Under the pieces are notes generated by a model. The model did no database searches. It was not told the origin of the DNA and was given only the letters and a program-made list of their open reading frames with translations. This document shows positions 9,399-17,496 of a DNA stretch of 38,952 bases, one piece after another. The stretch is from Gammaproteobacteria bacterium. GTDB taxonomy: Bacteria; Pseudomonadota; Gammaproteobacteria; Pseudomonadales; Azotimanducaceae. Made by a program: the position numbers and the translations under genes. The stretch is from positions 1 to 38,952 of the forward strand of contig JAPOYI010000204.1 of NCBI GenBank assembly GCA_026706665.1, given 5' to 3'. Position 1 is the first letter of the stretch. Each line of letters begins with the position of its first letter.

Positions 9399-9427
9399 AT
9401 AACACAATACTCGTACTGCGAATGCAA
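9399..9427 (-). promoter_or_regulatory. Promoter of SSS symporter 1
   Basis: On the minus strand TTGCAT (9427-9422) and TGTTAT (9404-9399) are separated by exactly 17 bases, a good sigma70-type arrangement. Transcription would start near 9392, about 70 bases before the ATG at 9321. The -35 hexamer lies inside the shared 15-bp element and the left half of the 9424-9437 palindrome. Confidence 0.6.
9413..9427 (+). promoter_or_regulatory. Shared 15-bp element, site A
   Basis: GTACTGCGAATGCAA is one of four copies of GTACTKCSAATGYAA in this window. It covers the -35 region and part of the spacer of the symporter 1 promoter. The other copies are at 16129, 19581 and 26035, all upstream of genes. 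Confidence 0.6.
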
Positions 9428-9437
9428 CGCGCGTTGC
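9424..9437. promoter_or_regulatory. Perfect 14-bp palindrome, probable LacI-family operator
   Basis: GCAACGCGCGTTGC is a perfect dyad with a central CG, the usual form of LacI/PurR-type operators. It overlaps the -35 hexamer of the leftward symporter promoter and also the -35 hexamer (9434-9439) of the rightward promoter that would serve the LacI gene. One bound dimer could control both directions. Confidence 0.6.
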
Positions 9438-9461
9438 GCGGAAATTCGGGATTGCTATAGC
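9434..9461 (+). promoter_or_regulatory. Promoter of the LacI-family regulator
   Basis: TTGCGC (9434-9439) and TATAGC (9456-9461) are 16 bases apart on the plus strand. A transcript would start near 9468, about 30 bases before the proposed TTG start of the regulator. Overlap with the palindrome suggests autoregulation. Confidence 0.5.
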
Positions 9462-9497
9462 ATCGAGGCAAAGTTGCATCGTCGCGGTTGAATTCAG

Positions 9498-10556
9498 TTG
9501 CCAGATTCAGGAGACAGCGGAGGGGGGGCGTCGACCGGAGACCGACCCCAACGGCGGGCCACCTCCTACGACGTGGCGCGTCTTGCCGGCGTTTCGCAGT
9601 CCGCCGTGTCCAGGGTCTTCAAGCCCGGCGCCAGCGCGTCCGCAGCCATGCGCCGGCGGGTGATGGACGCGGCCAACCGGGTCGGCTACCGGCCCAACGC
9701 CATCGCCCGGGGGCTCATCACGCAGCGATCCAACATGGTCGGCGTGGTGATTTCCAAGCTCGTGAACCTGAACTACCCGGAGGTGCTCGTCGAGATCACC
9801 CAGCGGCTTTCCGGCCGGGGGATCCGGGTGTTGCTGTTCGCCCTGGAGACCGAAGGCGATACGGCGGCGGCGCTCGACCAGGTCGTGCAGTACCGGGTCG
9901 ATGGCGTGATCACGGCCGCCATGCTGACCGGCGAACAGCTCGGGATGCTCGACGAGGCGCAGATTCCGGTCGTGTTCTACAACCGTGCGCCCGATGTGCC
10001 CGCCGTGAACGCGGTGCGTTGCGACCATGCCGCGGGAGAACGCTGGCTGGTCGGCGAACTGGTGGACTCGGGCCACCGGCGATTCAGCATCATCGCCGGT
10101 CCCGAAGATTCGCCGGTCAGCACGGAGCGGACGCTCGGGGCTGTCGAAGAACTTGAGCGCCTCGGCGTCGCCGACGTTACCGTGGCGCGGGGCGACTACG
10201 GCTATGGCAGCGGCCGGGAGGGATTCGCGACCATAGTTGAGGAACTCGGCTCGCCGCCGGACGCGGTGATCGCGGCCAACGATACGATGGCGATCGGCTG
10301 CATCGACGAGGCCCGCGCGATGTTCGGCCTCGAAGTGCCGGGCGACATGTCCGTGGTGGGATTCGACGGCGTCGGCCCTTCAGCCTACGCGGCGTATCGA
10401 CTCACCACGGTGTCACAGCCGGTGGCGCAGATGTCGGAAGCGGCGGTGTCGATGCTCACCGAGCGGATCGAGAATCCGGAACTTCCGAAGGAGCAGCGCG
10501 TGTTTTCGGGAATCCCCATCCGCGGGAACTCGGCACGCCTTGCGAACAACCCATAG
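9498..10556 (+). CDS. LacI-family transcriptional regulator
   Basis: The 352-aa protein has an N-terminal HTH (about 23-70) with TSYDVARLAGVSQSAVSRVF and the hinge sequence GYRPNAIARGL. A periplasmic-binding-protein-like sensor domain follows, with VGVVISKLVNLNYPEVL, a PDAVIAANDTMAIG block and VVGFDGVGPS. It should bind a small sugar-like or other cluster-specific effector and repress or activate by dimer binding to a palindromic operator. The start is uncertain because no ATG precedes the HTH. TTG 9498 is the first usable codon and leaves a poorly conserved tail of about 20 residues. It is divergent from symporter 1, with a perfect palindrome between them, and 63 bp upstream of the MetE-like gene on the same strand, so the two may be co-transcribed. 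Confidence 0.92.
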   Translation: MPDSGDSGGGASTGDRPQRRATSYDVARLAGVSQSAVSRVFKPGASASAAMRRRVMDAANRVGYRPNAIARGLITQRSNMVGVVISKLVNLNYPEVLVEITQRLSGRGIRVLLFALETEGDTAAALDQVVQYRVDGVITAAMLTGEQLGMLDEAQIPVVFYNRAPDVPAVNAVRCDHAAGERWLVGELVDSGHRRFSIIAGPEDSPVSTERTLGAVEELERLGVADVTVARGDYGYGSGREGFATIVEELGSPPDAVIAANDTMAIGCIDEARAMFGLEVPGDMSVVGFDGVGPSAYAAYRLTTVSQPVAQMSEAAVSMLTERIENPELPKEQRVFSGIPIRGNSARLANNP

Positions 10557-10619
10557 CGTGTTCGCGGGGAGCCGGTAGCGAAAGCGCCCCCGAAGATGCG
10601 CGCCTGACCGGAGAACGCC

Positions 10620-11762
10620 ATGCGCACGAGCAGCGACCGCATCCTGACCACCCACGTCGGCAGCCTGCCCCGCTCCGCAGCCGTGACGGATGTGGTGTTC
10701 GGGCGCGAACAGGGCGAGGAAACGCCCGACGGTGACCAAGTCATCAGCACCGCCGTGGACGCCGTGGTAGCCCGCCAGGTGGCGAGCGGTGTCGATGTCG
10801 TGAGCGACGGCGAGATGAGCAAGATCAGCTACGCCACGTATATCAAGGACCGCATCACGGGCTTCGACGGCGACAGCGACCGGGAGCCGCCCCGGGACCT
10901 GGAGGAGTTTCCCGGATTCCTGGAGCGCCAAGCCGCCTCTGGTGGCACGCCGACGTATCGGCGGCCGTGCTGCGTCGGCGAGATCGCCGTCAAGGACATG
11001 CAACCGGTTGCTCTCGACATCGCCAATTTCCAGGCGGCGATTGCGAGCCACGGGCCCCTTGAAGGATTCATGAACGGGGCATCCCCGGGGGTGATTGCAC
11101 TGTTCCAGCCCAACCGGTACTACCCCGACCACGAGACCTATCTCGAAGCGATCGCCGAGGCCATGGCTGCGGAATACCGCGCCATCGTCGACGCGGGTCT
11201 CGTGCTGCAACTGGACTCTCCAGACCTGGGCCTCGGGCGCCACATGATGTTCAAGGACAACACCGACGCGGAGTACCAGGCGCTCGCCGAGCTGCACGTG
11301 GACGCGCTCAACCACGCGCTTGAGGGCATCCCGGCGGATCGCGTGCGGCTACACGTCTGCTGGGGAAACTACGAAGGGCCGCACCACTGCGATGCGCCGC
11401 TGTCGATGGTGCTACCGATCGCGCTCCGCGCCAACGTCGGCGCGCTGCTGTTCGAGTCCGCCAATCCCCGGCACGGCCACGAGTGGCGGTCGCTGGCCGA
11501 CATGTCCATCCCCGACGACCGGATCCTGATACCGGGCGTGATCGATTCGACCACGAACTTCATTGAGCACCCGGAACTGGTCTGCGAGCGCCTCTGCCGC
11601 TTCGCTGACATCGTCGGGCGGGAGCGGGTGATCGGTGGGACGGATTGTGGGTTTTCGACTTTTGCGGGGTTCGGGGCGGTTGACCCGGACATCGTTTACG
11701 CGAAGCTCGCGAGTCTTGCCGAGGGCGCGGAGCTCGCGAGCCGGCAGCTTTGGGGTTCGTAG
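10620..11762 (+). CDS. Stand-alone MetE-like zinc methyltransferase
   Basis: The 380-aa protein matches the catalytic (C-terminal) half of cobalamin-independent methionine synthase, the form often annotated as methionine synthase II family. It opens with ILTTHVGSLPR and carries a full set of candidate zinc ligands: H245 and C247 in LHVCWGNYEG, E279 in LLFESANPRHGHEW, and C343 in GGTDCGFSTF. ATG 10620 has GGAG seven bases upstream. Full-length MetE is about 750 aa, so the N-terminal folate-orienting half is absent. Such short forms use methyl donors other than the standard polyglutamyl folate, or act in catabolic demethylation or related chemistry. It follows the LacI gene and sits in a transport/catabolic cluster, so a role in degrading the imported compound is plausible but not shown. 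Confidence 0.85.
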   Translation: MRTSSDRILTTHVGSLPRSAAVTDVVFGREQGEETPDGDQVISTAVDAVVARQVASGVDVVSDGEMSKISYATYIKDRITGFDGDSDREPPRDLEEFPGFLERQAASGGTPTYRRPCCVGEIAVKDMQPVALDIANFQAAIASHGPLEGFMNGASPGVIALFQPNRYYPDHETYLEAIAEAMAAEYRAIVDAGLVLQLDSPDLGLGRHMMFKDNTDAEYQALAELHVDALNHALEGIPADRVRLHVCWGNYEGPHHCDAPLSMVLPIALRANVGALLFESANPRHGHEWRSLADMSIPDDRILIPGVIDSTTNFIEHPELVCERLCRFADIVGRERVIGGTDCGFSTFAGFGAVDPDIVYAKLASLAEGAELASRQLWGS

Positions 11763-11822
11763 GCTAGGGGCAGAACGGCACTCATTTGCCAGTGAAGGCC
11801 CTGGGTGTGCCTGGGCGTGGCG

Positions 11823-12122
11823 CTAGTCTTGCGGTGTCGGCTTCGTGAACTCCCGTCCCTCGCGCTCGGCGGCGAGGCGGCTCTCGTTCCACGCTTGCCA
11901 CTCGGCCCGCACTTCGGCCCGACCCTGCTCGCGGCCTTCGATCCACCCCTCCATCCAGCCCTCGGCCCAATCCTCCGCCTTGTGCGATTCAATCTCGGGG
12001 GTGACGTAGCGGTCCACCAAGAACTGGTAAAGTGACGACATCAACGACTCTCCTGTCTTGTTCACCGCACGCGTGTGCAGCATAGCAACGAGCATAATGG
12101 CAACGCCGACGGTGGCTGACAA
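11823..12122 (-). CDS. Tandem small charged-helix protein, copy 3 (truncated)
   Basis: This is the third and most downstream copy of a family triplicated here. It shares NKTGESLMSSLYQFLVDRYV, the acidic/basic repeat EGWMEGWIEGREQGRAEVR, AEWQAWNESRLAAERE and a PTPQ-type end with the copies at 12188 and 12581. The first transmembrane helix of the full copy is missing and only part of the second remains. The frame begins with TTG at 12122. An internal ATG at 12041 has GGAG a few bases upstream and would give a 72-aa soluble helix. The function is unknown. The charged, alanine-rich helix suggests a coiled coil. Confidence 0.5.
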   Translation of the reverse strand: MSATVGVAIMLVAMLHTRAVNKTGESLMSSLYQFLVDRYVTPEIESHKAEDWAEGWMEGWIEGREQGRAEVRAEWQAWNESRLAAEREGREFTKPTPQD

Positions 12123-12187
12123 TCCGCCGGAACCGGCGTACCCGATGTACCTTCAACAGGCAAGGCCGCACGGTCGCGGGCGCAGTA

Positions 12188-12493
12188 TCAACCTTGTGGC
12201 GTCGGCTCGGTGAAATCCCATCCTTCGCGCTCGGCCGCGAGGCGGTGCTCGTTCCACGCCTGCCATTCGGCCCGAGCTTCGGCCAATCCCTGCTCGCGAC
12301 CCTCGACTCGGCCCTCGACCCGGCCCTCTGCCCGGACCTCTGCCCGACCTTCGGCCTTTTGCCCCTCTATCACGGGGATGACGTATCGGTTCACCACGAA
12401 CTCGCACAACGACATCAGCAGTTCTCCTGTCTTGTTCACCGCGCGGGTGAGCAGCATCGCAACGATTGTAATAGCAATCCTGACGGTGCCCAA
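12188..12493 (-). CDS. Tandem small charged-helix protein, copy 2 (truncated)
   Basis: The second copy reads IAITIVAMLLTRAVNKTGELL, then an EGR-rich charged stretch (AEVRAEGRVEGRVEGREQG) and AEWQAWNEHRLAAERE. It lies in the same frame as copy 1 and directly behind its TAG stop, with no in-frame ATG or GTG before a TTG at 12493. The internal ATG at 12415 is preceded by AGGAG at good spacing and would give a 75-aa protein without the membrane helix. The copy has therefore lost the N-terminal half seen in copy 1. The EGR/AEV repeats vary in number between copies. The function is unknown. Confidence 0.55.
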   Translation of the reverse strand: MGTVRIAITIVAMLLTRAVNKTGELLMSLCEFVVNRYVIPVIEGQKAEGRAEVRAEGRVEGRVEGREQGLAEARAEWQAWNEHRLAAEREGWDFTEPTPQG

Positions 12494-12580
12494 TCCCAGC
12501 CGGACGACGCGCGGAGTGATAGGTGCGCCCGGGCGGGGGTGAAACTCGCCGCACCCGAAGGGCTGGCGGGTTTCATGGCG

Positions 12581-13084
12581 CTAACCTTGCGGCGTCGGCT
12601 CGATGAACTCCCGTCCTTCGCGCTCCGCGGCGAGACGGCGCTCATTCCACGCTTTCCACTCGGCCCGCTCTTCGGCGCGGCCTTCCTCACGGCCTTCCGC
12701 CTTGTGTTCCTCTATCACGGGGTTGACGTATCGGTTCACCACGAACTGGTACAGCGACATCAGCAGTTCTCCTGTCTTGTTCACCGCGCGGGTGAGCAGC
12801 ATTGCAACGATTGTAATGGCAATGGCGACGGTGCCAAAGTCGGCAAGCACGGCGAAAGTGAAATCGCCGAGTTCTAGCCAAGCCTGATCTGCAGAACCGC
12901 CAGTGCCCGAGCTCCAGGGCAGTTCGTCTCGCTTCCGGTAGAAGGCGAAGCCGAGCGCCACAAGCCAGAGCACGCCGACGATGCGGAAAAAGGTCTTCGC
13001 ATCCCTAGCGGCGACGCTCCAGACTGATACATGCTCATCGAGCCGCGGTGTCGGCGATGGCAGTATCCTGAACAACCACCCCAC
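12581..13084 (-). CDS. Small membrane protein with charged C-terminal helix, copy 1 (full)
   Basis: The 167-aa protein starts with GTG at 13084 behind GGAGG seven bases upstream, a strong ribosome site. Two hydrophobic segments (about 32-50 and 76-98) are followed by FVVNRYVNPVIEEHK and a long charged helix with EGREEGRAEERAEWKAWNERRLAAERE. It probably anchors in the inner membrane with the charged helix in the cytoplasm. It is the intact parent of the two shorter copies at 12188 and 11823. I do not recognise a family, and the charge pattern suggests a coiled coil or oligomerisation. It lies 173 bp downstream of the PlsC-like gene on the same strand. Confidence 0.65.
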   Translation of the reverse strand: MGWLFRILPSPTPRLDEHVSVWSVAARDAKTFFRIVGVLWLVALGFAFYRKRDELPWSSGTGGSADQAWLELGDFTFAVLADFGTVAIAITIVAMLLTRAVNKTGELLMSLYQFVVNRYVNPVIEEHKAEGREEGRAEERAEWKAWNERRLAAEREGREFIEPTPQG

Positions 13085-13257
13085 GGTCTGCCTCCACCGC
13101 TACAAGCCGCAAAGGCAAGATTCTGAATCCTGCGAGAGCGCGCCAACAGAGGAAGACGACCCCGATGCTGGTAGGAAAACGACCAAAGAACCTTAAGCTT
13201 CGCGCTCAAGCTCTGGAGGAACTGACCTCGACTCCACTCCTGGCGGCGCGCAAGCGT

Positions 13258-14655
13258 TCACGACCCCTTGGTCGACGTAGACCCCGTCGGAACGACCTGC
13301 GGGTTGCTGAAGTCCCGAGCGTCAAATATCCGCTGAATGGCTGGGTCTGCGTAGCTATCCACGGCGGACCGTACCGCAGTCACAAGCGCTTCTCTCCTCG
13401 CAACAAGCGCTTCGATGTCGTCACTCAATCGTGCAAGGTGAAACAGGCCGCGTATCGAGATGAGCAGTTGGGCCTGTTTCTCAAGGACAAACAGCGTGGC
13501 GAACAGACTGGCGGGGAGCAGCAGCAATGCCACGAGGGTCCACGCCCACCCGAATCCGATTCCGGCCATGACCGTGACAAGCGCATACGTTGTAAGCAAC
13601 ACCGGAACCGCTGTCACGAGCTGCAGGGTAGCGATGTCGTCCATGTCGTAGCTGAACCGAGATCCCACGCTTGCAGCGAGCCATCCGACCGGCAGTAGGA
13701 TGATCGCCCCCGGCAGCGCAAGCGGGAACAGCACGATTGCCAGCGTGGTGCGCCAGACGATCCTTCTCATGGCAATGCTGGCGCTGACACGATGCGAGAG
13801 TTGGTGGTCCTTCAACCCCAGCACATCCAACTGCGCCTGGTACGCCTCGATCTCGTTACGCAGCCGCTGCACGTCCGGTTCCTCTGCGAAGAGCGCATAG
13901 CGTTCCACGAAGCGGCGGCTCAGATCGACGTAGCTTGCGGGCGTGAGTCTCGCTGAAACCGGCTTGTACAAACGGCGGGCCGCGTGAATGAAACGCAGCG
14001 TCGACCAGTCCGGGGCGCTCAGCGTGACGCGGGAGATTCGCTCACGCAGTTCTTCCGTGAGTTGGCGCACGGTTTCCACTTCATCTTTCCCGTAGGCCTC
14101 GAGACGCGAGTCGTCCATGGGTATCGGCGCCGCGAAGTGCAGCAGGACCTGGCTTCTGAAACGGTGACGGTCGAGGTAAGTCAGGCCGAAAGGAACGATC
14201 GCGACGTCGGTGTCGTGGTGCGCGGCGGCGTGCAGCGCCATTCTTGCGGTGCCGGTCTTGAGCGTCGCCAGCCGGCTGTCCGTGTGGCTGATGCCTTCAG
14301 GGAAGATAGCCACGCAGCCGCCGCTGGCCAGGACTTCGTCCACGCGCTCGAAGGCCTCCTGGTTGTCCGCGTCGGGGCCGCGTTCTTCACGAGGCAGGAC
14401 GGGTATCGCGCCGAGGGCCTCAAGCAGACGGGAGAGTATGGGAAATCCCCAGAGTTTCGCGTTGCCCAAGAAATGAATGGGGGACCGATCCACCAGGCTG
14501 ATCAGCAACAGTCCGTCGATCAGGGCGTTGGGGTGATTGCCGGCAAAGATCACGGCGCCGCGCTCGGGGACATTCTCCAGGCCCAACACCTCGATTCGCC
14601 TGTAGAAGGTGCTGGCGACCAGACTCAGGAATCGAACGAACCCACGGTAGAACAT
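13258..14655 (-). CDS. PlsC-like 1-acylglycerol-3-phosphate acyltransferase family protein
   Basis: The 465-aa protein starts with ATG at 14655. Residues 10-220 form a lysophospholipid acyltransferase domain: an N-terminal hydrophobic segment, the catalytic NHxxxxD motif in GNHPNALID, the LGAIPVLPR block, and the acceptor-binding FPEGISH. The C-terminal half (from about 290) has two or three strong transmembrane helices and a DDIEALVARREALV segment. It would transfer an acyl chain from acyl-ACP or acyl-CoA to a glycerophospholipid precursor at the inner membrane. At 465 aa it is longer than PlsC (about 245 aa) and belongs to the longer, less characterised group with a membrane C-terminus. Its neighbours give no clear pathway link. 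Confidence 0.85.
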   Translation of the reverse strand: MFYRGFVRFLSLVASTFYRRIEVLGLENVPERGAVIFAGNHPNALIDGLLLISLVDRSPIHFLGNAKLWGFPILSRLLEALGAIPVLPREERGPDADNQEAFERVDEVLASGGCVAIFPEGISHTDSRLATLKTGTARMALHAAAHHDTDVAIVPFGLTYLDRHRFRSQVLLHFAAPIPMDDSRLEAYGKDEVETVRQLTEELRERISRVTLSAPDWSTLRFIHAARRLYKPVSARLTPASYVDLSRRFVERYALFAEEPDVQRLRNEIEAYQAQLDVLGLKDHQLSHRVSASIAMRRIVWRTTLAIVLFPLALPGAIILLPVGWLAASVGSRFSYDMDDIATLQLVTAVPVLLTTYALVTVMAGIGFGWAWTLVALLLLPASLFATLFVLEKQAQLLISIRGLFHLARLSDDIEALVARREALVTAVRSAVDSYADPAIQRIFDARDFSNPQVVPTGSTSTKGS

Positions 14656-15110
14656 GGCCGGAGGTGGGGTGCAATGTCGGTTGGAATCAAACTAGCAAAA
14701 TGGCTGAGACGCTGCTATCGAAGCCGGACCGCCATCGTCTGTCGTGGCCCCCTGCTTGAAACTCCGAGCCGCGCGCTCGCCGCACCGTCTTGCCGAGCAA
14801 TACTCTCGCGAGCGGCGACCATCAATTGGTAAATGTTCGCCTCGCCCGTCGTACTGCCTTGGCAGCTGCTCGCTTTCCTTTTCGACGCAGATGTCTGGCC
14901 CACGCCTTGTCAGTTCGAGCCCGCCCCGCTAGTCGCGTGGCTCGATCCATGTCACCACTGCTGCGCATGTGATCCCCGAACCGTGACTCGCATCGACGAG
15001 TCGTACACGAATCTGTCTCCATTCTCGTATTTCCCTTATTCCCCATCCGTAGACAGTGCGCGAACGGGTCGCCGTAGGCTCCTGTGAATCTTGCCACGTC
15101 CGACGGGTTG
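14656..15110. other. 455-bp intergenic region
   Basis: This lies between the PlsC-like gene and the first SnoaL-like gene, both on the minus strand. I see no tRNA, terminator or strong promoter. One short basic reading frame on the minus strand (14822-14968) is listed separately. Confidence 0.5.
14822..14968 (-). CDS. Possible 48-aa basic small protein
   Basis: A short frame starts with ATG 14968, with GGGGA six bases upstream, and ends in a strongly basic helix containing WARHLRRKGKRAAAKAVRR. The pattern of tryptophan plus KR/RR pairs is reminiscent of small basic proteins I have seen in bacterial genomes, but I cannot name a family. The surrounding 455 bp hold no other gene. It may be a remnant of a longer gene or a chance frame in GC-rich DNA. 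Confidence 0.25.
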   Translation of the reverse strand: MRSSGDMDRATRLAGRARTDKAWARHLRRKGKRAAAKAVRRARRTFTN

Positions 15111-16085
15111 CTACTCGACAATCTGGCCGAGCACGGCGAGTTGGTCGAAGACGGTCCACTCGGCGACGACCCGTCCCGCGGCGGTTCGCCAATGGCTGAC
15201 GCCGAGGATGAAAACAGGTTTTCCGGTGGCGTCGGTCCCTGCAAATGTGTCCGCATGTGAACCTGCTGCCGTCCAGCGCGCGGCGATGTCCAGTCCGCCG
15301 CCGCCGAAGGGCTGGCAGGCGACGTGGTCCAGGGAGACTCGGGGTTTGCCGAATGCGCGTCCCAGATCCGCGTAGTGTCCGTTTATCGCCTCGCGGCCGG
15401 AGTACCGCTCGACGGGTGAGCGATGCAGCACTGCGTAGGGCGCGTAGCGGTCCCAGCGCGTCGGGTCATCGGCTGAAGCCCATTGGGTGGCGAGGAACTC
15501 GGTAGCCAAACGGGTCCCGTCCGTATCCGCGGCGTCCGTTTCCTGTGTGACCGACAGGAGCTCTGCCTCGGCCACACGCTCCATTTCACGAGCCATCCAG
15601 TCGCGGTCCTCCGGACCCACGCGCGCAGCCAATGCGCGCGCGGCTTCGGTGGCGTCGAATCCCAGTTGGCGGACCAGCGCGAGGTTGTCGCGCATCAGCC
15701 ATTCCCGGGTGACGACTCCGTTCTCGACCACGCAGTCCGCTACATTGGTGATGGACACCCGGCGGCCCGTCGCCTCGCCGAAGGCGCTCGGACCGAGGTT
15801 GGTCATCGGACTGGTGATCCGGTGCGACGAGTAAAATCCGCTTTCGCGACTCCCGGACCAGACGACGTTGTCGCCGAGCAAAAGCCGGTCCGGGAATGCC
15901 TCGAGCATCTGCCGGGTGCCGTCCACCATGGCCTGGGCGCCGTGGATCACGCCTTCCATGCCGTACACCTCGACATCGGGCGCGTAGTAGCGATGGATGA
16001 GGTCCACGCCGCGCTGCTCCCAGATCTCGAACGTGATGCCGAGAATGAAGTCGACGATGTCGGAATCAGGTCCGTAGGCACCCAT
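15111..16085 (-). CDS. Two-domain SnoaL/NTF2-like protein A
   Basis: The 324-aa protein starts with ATG at 16085 and contains two NTF2-fold domains of the SnoaL type. The first (about 10-140) shows RYYAPDVEVYGMEGVIHG and MLEAFPD, and the second (about 190-320) shows WDRYAPYAVLHR, YSGREAINGHYADLGRAF and GVSHWRTAAGRVVAEW. Single-domain members are polyketide cyclases, small hydroxylases or isomerases that use a pocket in a conical barrel. Double-domain forms of unknown reaction occur next to dehydrogenases in catabolic clusters. It is cytosolic, with no signal peptide. It is divergent from the HpsN-like gene 92 bp away, with a shared regulatory element between them. The substrate is unknown. 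Confidence 0.8.
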   Translation of the reverse strand: MGAYGPDSDIVDFILGITFEIWEQRGVDLIHRYYAPDVEVYGMEGVIHGAQAMVDGTRQMLEAFPDRLLLGDNVVWSGSRESGFYSSHRITSPMTNLGPSAFGEATGRRVSITNVADCVVENGVVTREWLMRDNLALVRQLGFDATEAARALAARVGPEDRDWMAREMERVAEAELLSVTQETDAADTDGTRLATEFLATQWASADDPTRWDRYAPYAVLHRSPVERYSGREAINGHYADLGRAFGKPRVSLDHVACQPFGGGGLDIAARWTAAGSHADTFAGTDATGKPVFILGVSHWRTAAGRVVAEWTVFDQLAVLGQIVE

Positions 16086-16128
16086 AGGTCTGTCCGCATC
16101 GCCGAAGAGCCCGGCTGTTGTGCGTCAT

Positions 16129-16143
16129 TTGCATTGGAAGTAC
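16129..16143 (-). promoter_or_regulatory. Shared 15-bp element, site D
   Basis: On the minus strand this reads GTACTTCCAATGCAA, differing from the copy at 19581 by one base. It lies midway between the divergent SnoaL A and HpsN-like genes. A minus-strand TTGACT (16155-16150) lies 17 bases before a weak GCAAAT, so the element may overlap the SnoaL A promoter. No clear -10 is seen toward the HpsN-like gene. Confidence 0.5.
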
Positions 16144-16177
16144 ATTGTAAGTCAACCCGTCTGCTTCGGACCCGCAC

Positions 16178-17482
16178 GTGATCGAGATAGTCAAAGCTGG
16201 CATCGATGCCGACATCGCCGCCGAGCGCGATGAGGGCGTCAAGACCGCAGTCGAGGGGATTCTCGCCGACATCGATGCGCGGGGCGATGAGGCGGTGCGG
16301 GAGTTGTCGGTGAAGTTCGACGACTGGGCGCCGGACGATTTCAGGCTCTCCGAGGACGAGATCGAGGCCTCGGTCGAGCGATTGCCCGCCCAGTCGATCC
16401 ACGACATCGAGTTCGCCCAGGCCCAGATCCGGAGTTTCGCCGAAGTCCAGAAGGCCGCGCTCGACGACGTCGAGGTGGAAACGCTGCCCGGTGTCGTGCT
16501 CGGGCATCGGAACATTCCAGTCAACAGCGTCGGCTGTTACGTGCCGGGAGGCCGCTATCCGATGGTGGCATCCGCGCACATGAGCATCGTCACGGCCAAG
16601 GTGGCGGGGGTCGAGCGCGTGATCGCCTGCGCACCGCCCTACCAGGGCGCGCCGAGCGACGCGATCGTCGCGGCCATGCACCTTGGAGGCGCCGACGAGA
16701 TCTACTGCCTCGGTGGCGTGCAGGCGGTGGGCGCGATGGCGCTCGGCTGCGAGAGCATTGAGCCGGTGGACATGCTGGTGGGGCCGGGCAACGCCTTCGT
16801 CGCCGAGGCCAAGCGGCAGTTGTTCGGCCGCGTTGGAATAGACCTACTGGCCGGACCGACCGAGACCCTGATAATCGCCGACGACACCTGCGACGGCGAA
16901 ATGGTGGCAACCGACCTCCTCGGCCAGGCCGAGCACGGTCCGACGTCACCCGCCGTGCTGTTAACCACGTCCCGGAAGCTGATCGAGGACACCCTGCGCG
17001 AGATCGATGCCCAGCTCGAGACCCTGGAAACGGCCGCGGTGGCGGGCCAGGCATGGCGGGACTACGGGCGAATCATCCTTTGCGACACCGAAGCCGAGAT
17101 GGTCGAGGAAGCGGATCGCATCGCCAGCGAGCACGTGCAGGTGATGACCCGCGACCCTGACTATTTCCTGCAGAACATGACCAACTACGGCTCGCTGTTC
17201 CTGGGACCGGAGACCAACGTGGCCTACGGCGACAAGGTCATCGGCACCAACCACACGCTGCCGACTCGGCTTGCAGCGCGTTACACCGGCGGCCTGTGGG
17301 TCGGCAAGTTCATCAAGACCGTTACCTGGCAGAAGGTGTCGCCGCAGGCCACCGCCATGGTCGGCGAGTACTGCTCGCGGCTCTGCGCGCTCGAAGGTTT
17401 CGCGGGTCACAAAGCCCAGGCGGACCTGCGCGTGACCCGCTACAAGGGAGCCAACGAACCAGCCGGAATGGACCGCGAGTAA
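16178..17482 (+). CDS. HisD-family dehydrogenase, HpsN-like
   Basis: The 434-aa protein starts with GTG at 16178. It has the conserved histidinol-dehydrogenase core: [43 protein letters not shown], zinc ligands Q250 and H253 (GQAEHG), D352 (YGDK) and H411 (FAGHK), and the E318-H319 catalytic pair. The HGHRNIPV-like segment [18 protein letters not shown] and the lack of any his genes nearby point to the HpsN-like branch. HpsN oxidises 2,3-dihydroxypropane-1-sulfonate to sulfolactate with two NAD+. A four-electron oxidation of a primary alcohol to a carboxylate is therefore the expected reaction, though the exact alcohol is not proven. It is followed 14 bp later by SnoaL-like protein B, so the two form an operon. 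Confidence 0.88.
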   Translation: MIEIVKAGIDADIAAERDEGVKTAVEGILADIDARGDEAVRELSVKFDDWAPDDFRLSEDEIEASVERLPAQSIHDIEFAQAQIRSFAEVQKAALDDVEVETLPGVVLGHRNIPVNSVGCYVPGGRYPMVASAHMSIVTAKVAGVERVIACAPPYQGAPSDAIVAAMHLGGADEIYCLGGVQAVGAMALGCESIEPVDMLVGPGNAFVAEAKRQLFGRVGIDLLAGPTETLIIADDTCDGEMVATDLLGQAEHGPTSPAVLLTTSRKLIEDTLREIDAQLETLETAAVAGQAWRDYGRIILCDTEAEMVEEADRIASEHVQVMTRDPDYFLQNMTNYGSLFLGPETNVAYGDKVIGTNHTLPTRLAARYTGGLWVGKFIKTVTWQKVSPQATAMVGEYCSRLCALEGFAGHKAQADLRVTRYKGANEPAGMDRE

Positions 17483-17496
17483 CGGTCCCGCCGCTC

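Larger units (their letters stand above)
11823..12840 (-). repeat. Three-unit tandem gene duplication
   Basis: Three related segments begin near 11823, 12188 and 12581, so the units are 365 and 393 bp apart. Each carries the same 3' coding sequence (stop codon, then a PTPQ-type end and AAERE motif) and the AGGAG-ATG region in the middle. The homology ends near the second transmembrane helix in the two shorter units, so only the 3' part of the gene was duplicated. Confidence 0.8.

Noticed and set aside
7832-9427. Long minus-strand frame over the symporter gene, rich in Arg and Pro
   Set aside because: It is an offset-frame shadow of the symporter gene with no conserved motifs.
13085-13257. 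Plus-strand frames between the small membrane gene and the PlsC-like gene
   Set aside because: They continue as shadows through the PlsC-like gene and show no conserved motifs.
14905-14935. GTTCGAGCC reminiscent of a tRNA T-arm
   Set aside because: The flanking five bases do not pair and no cloverleaf is formed.
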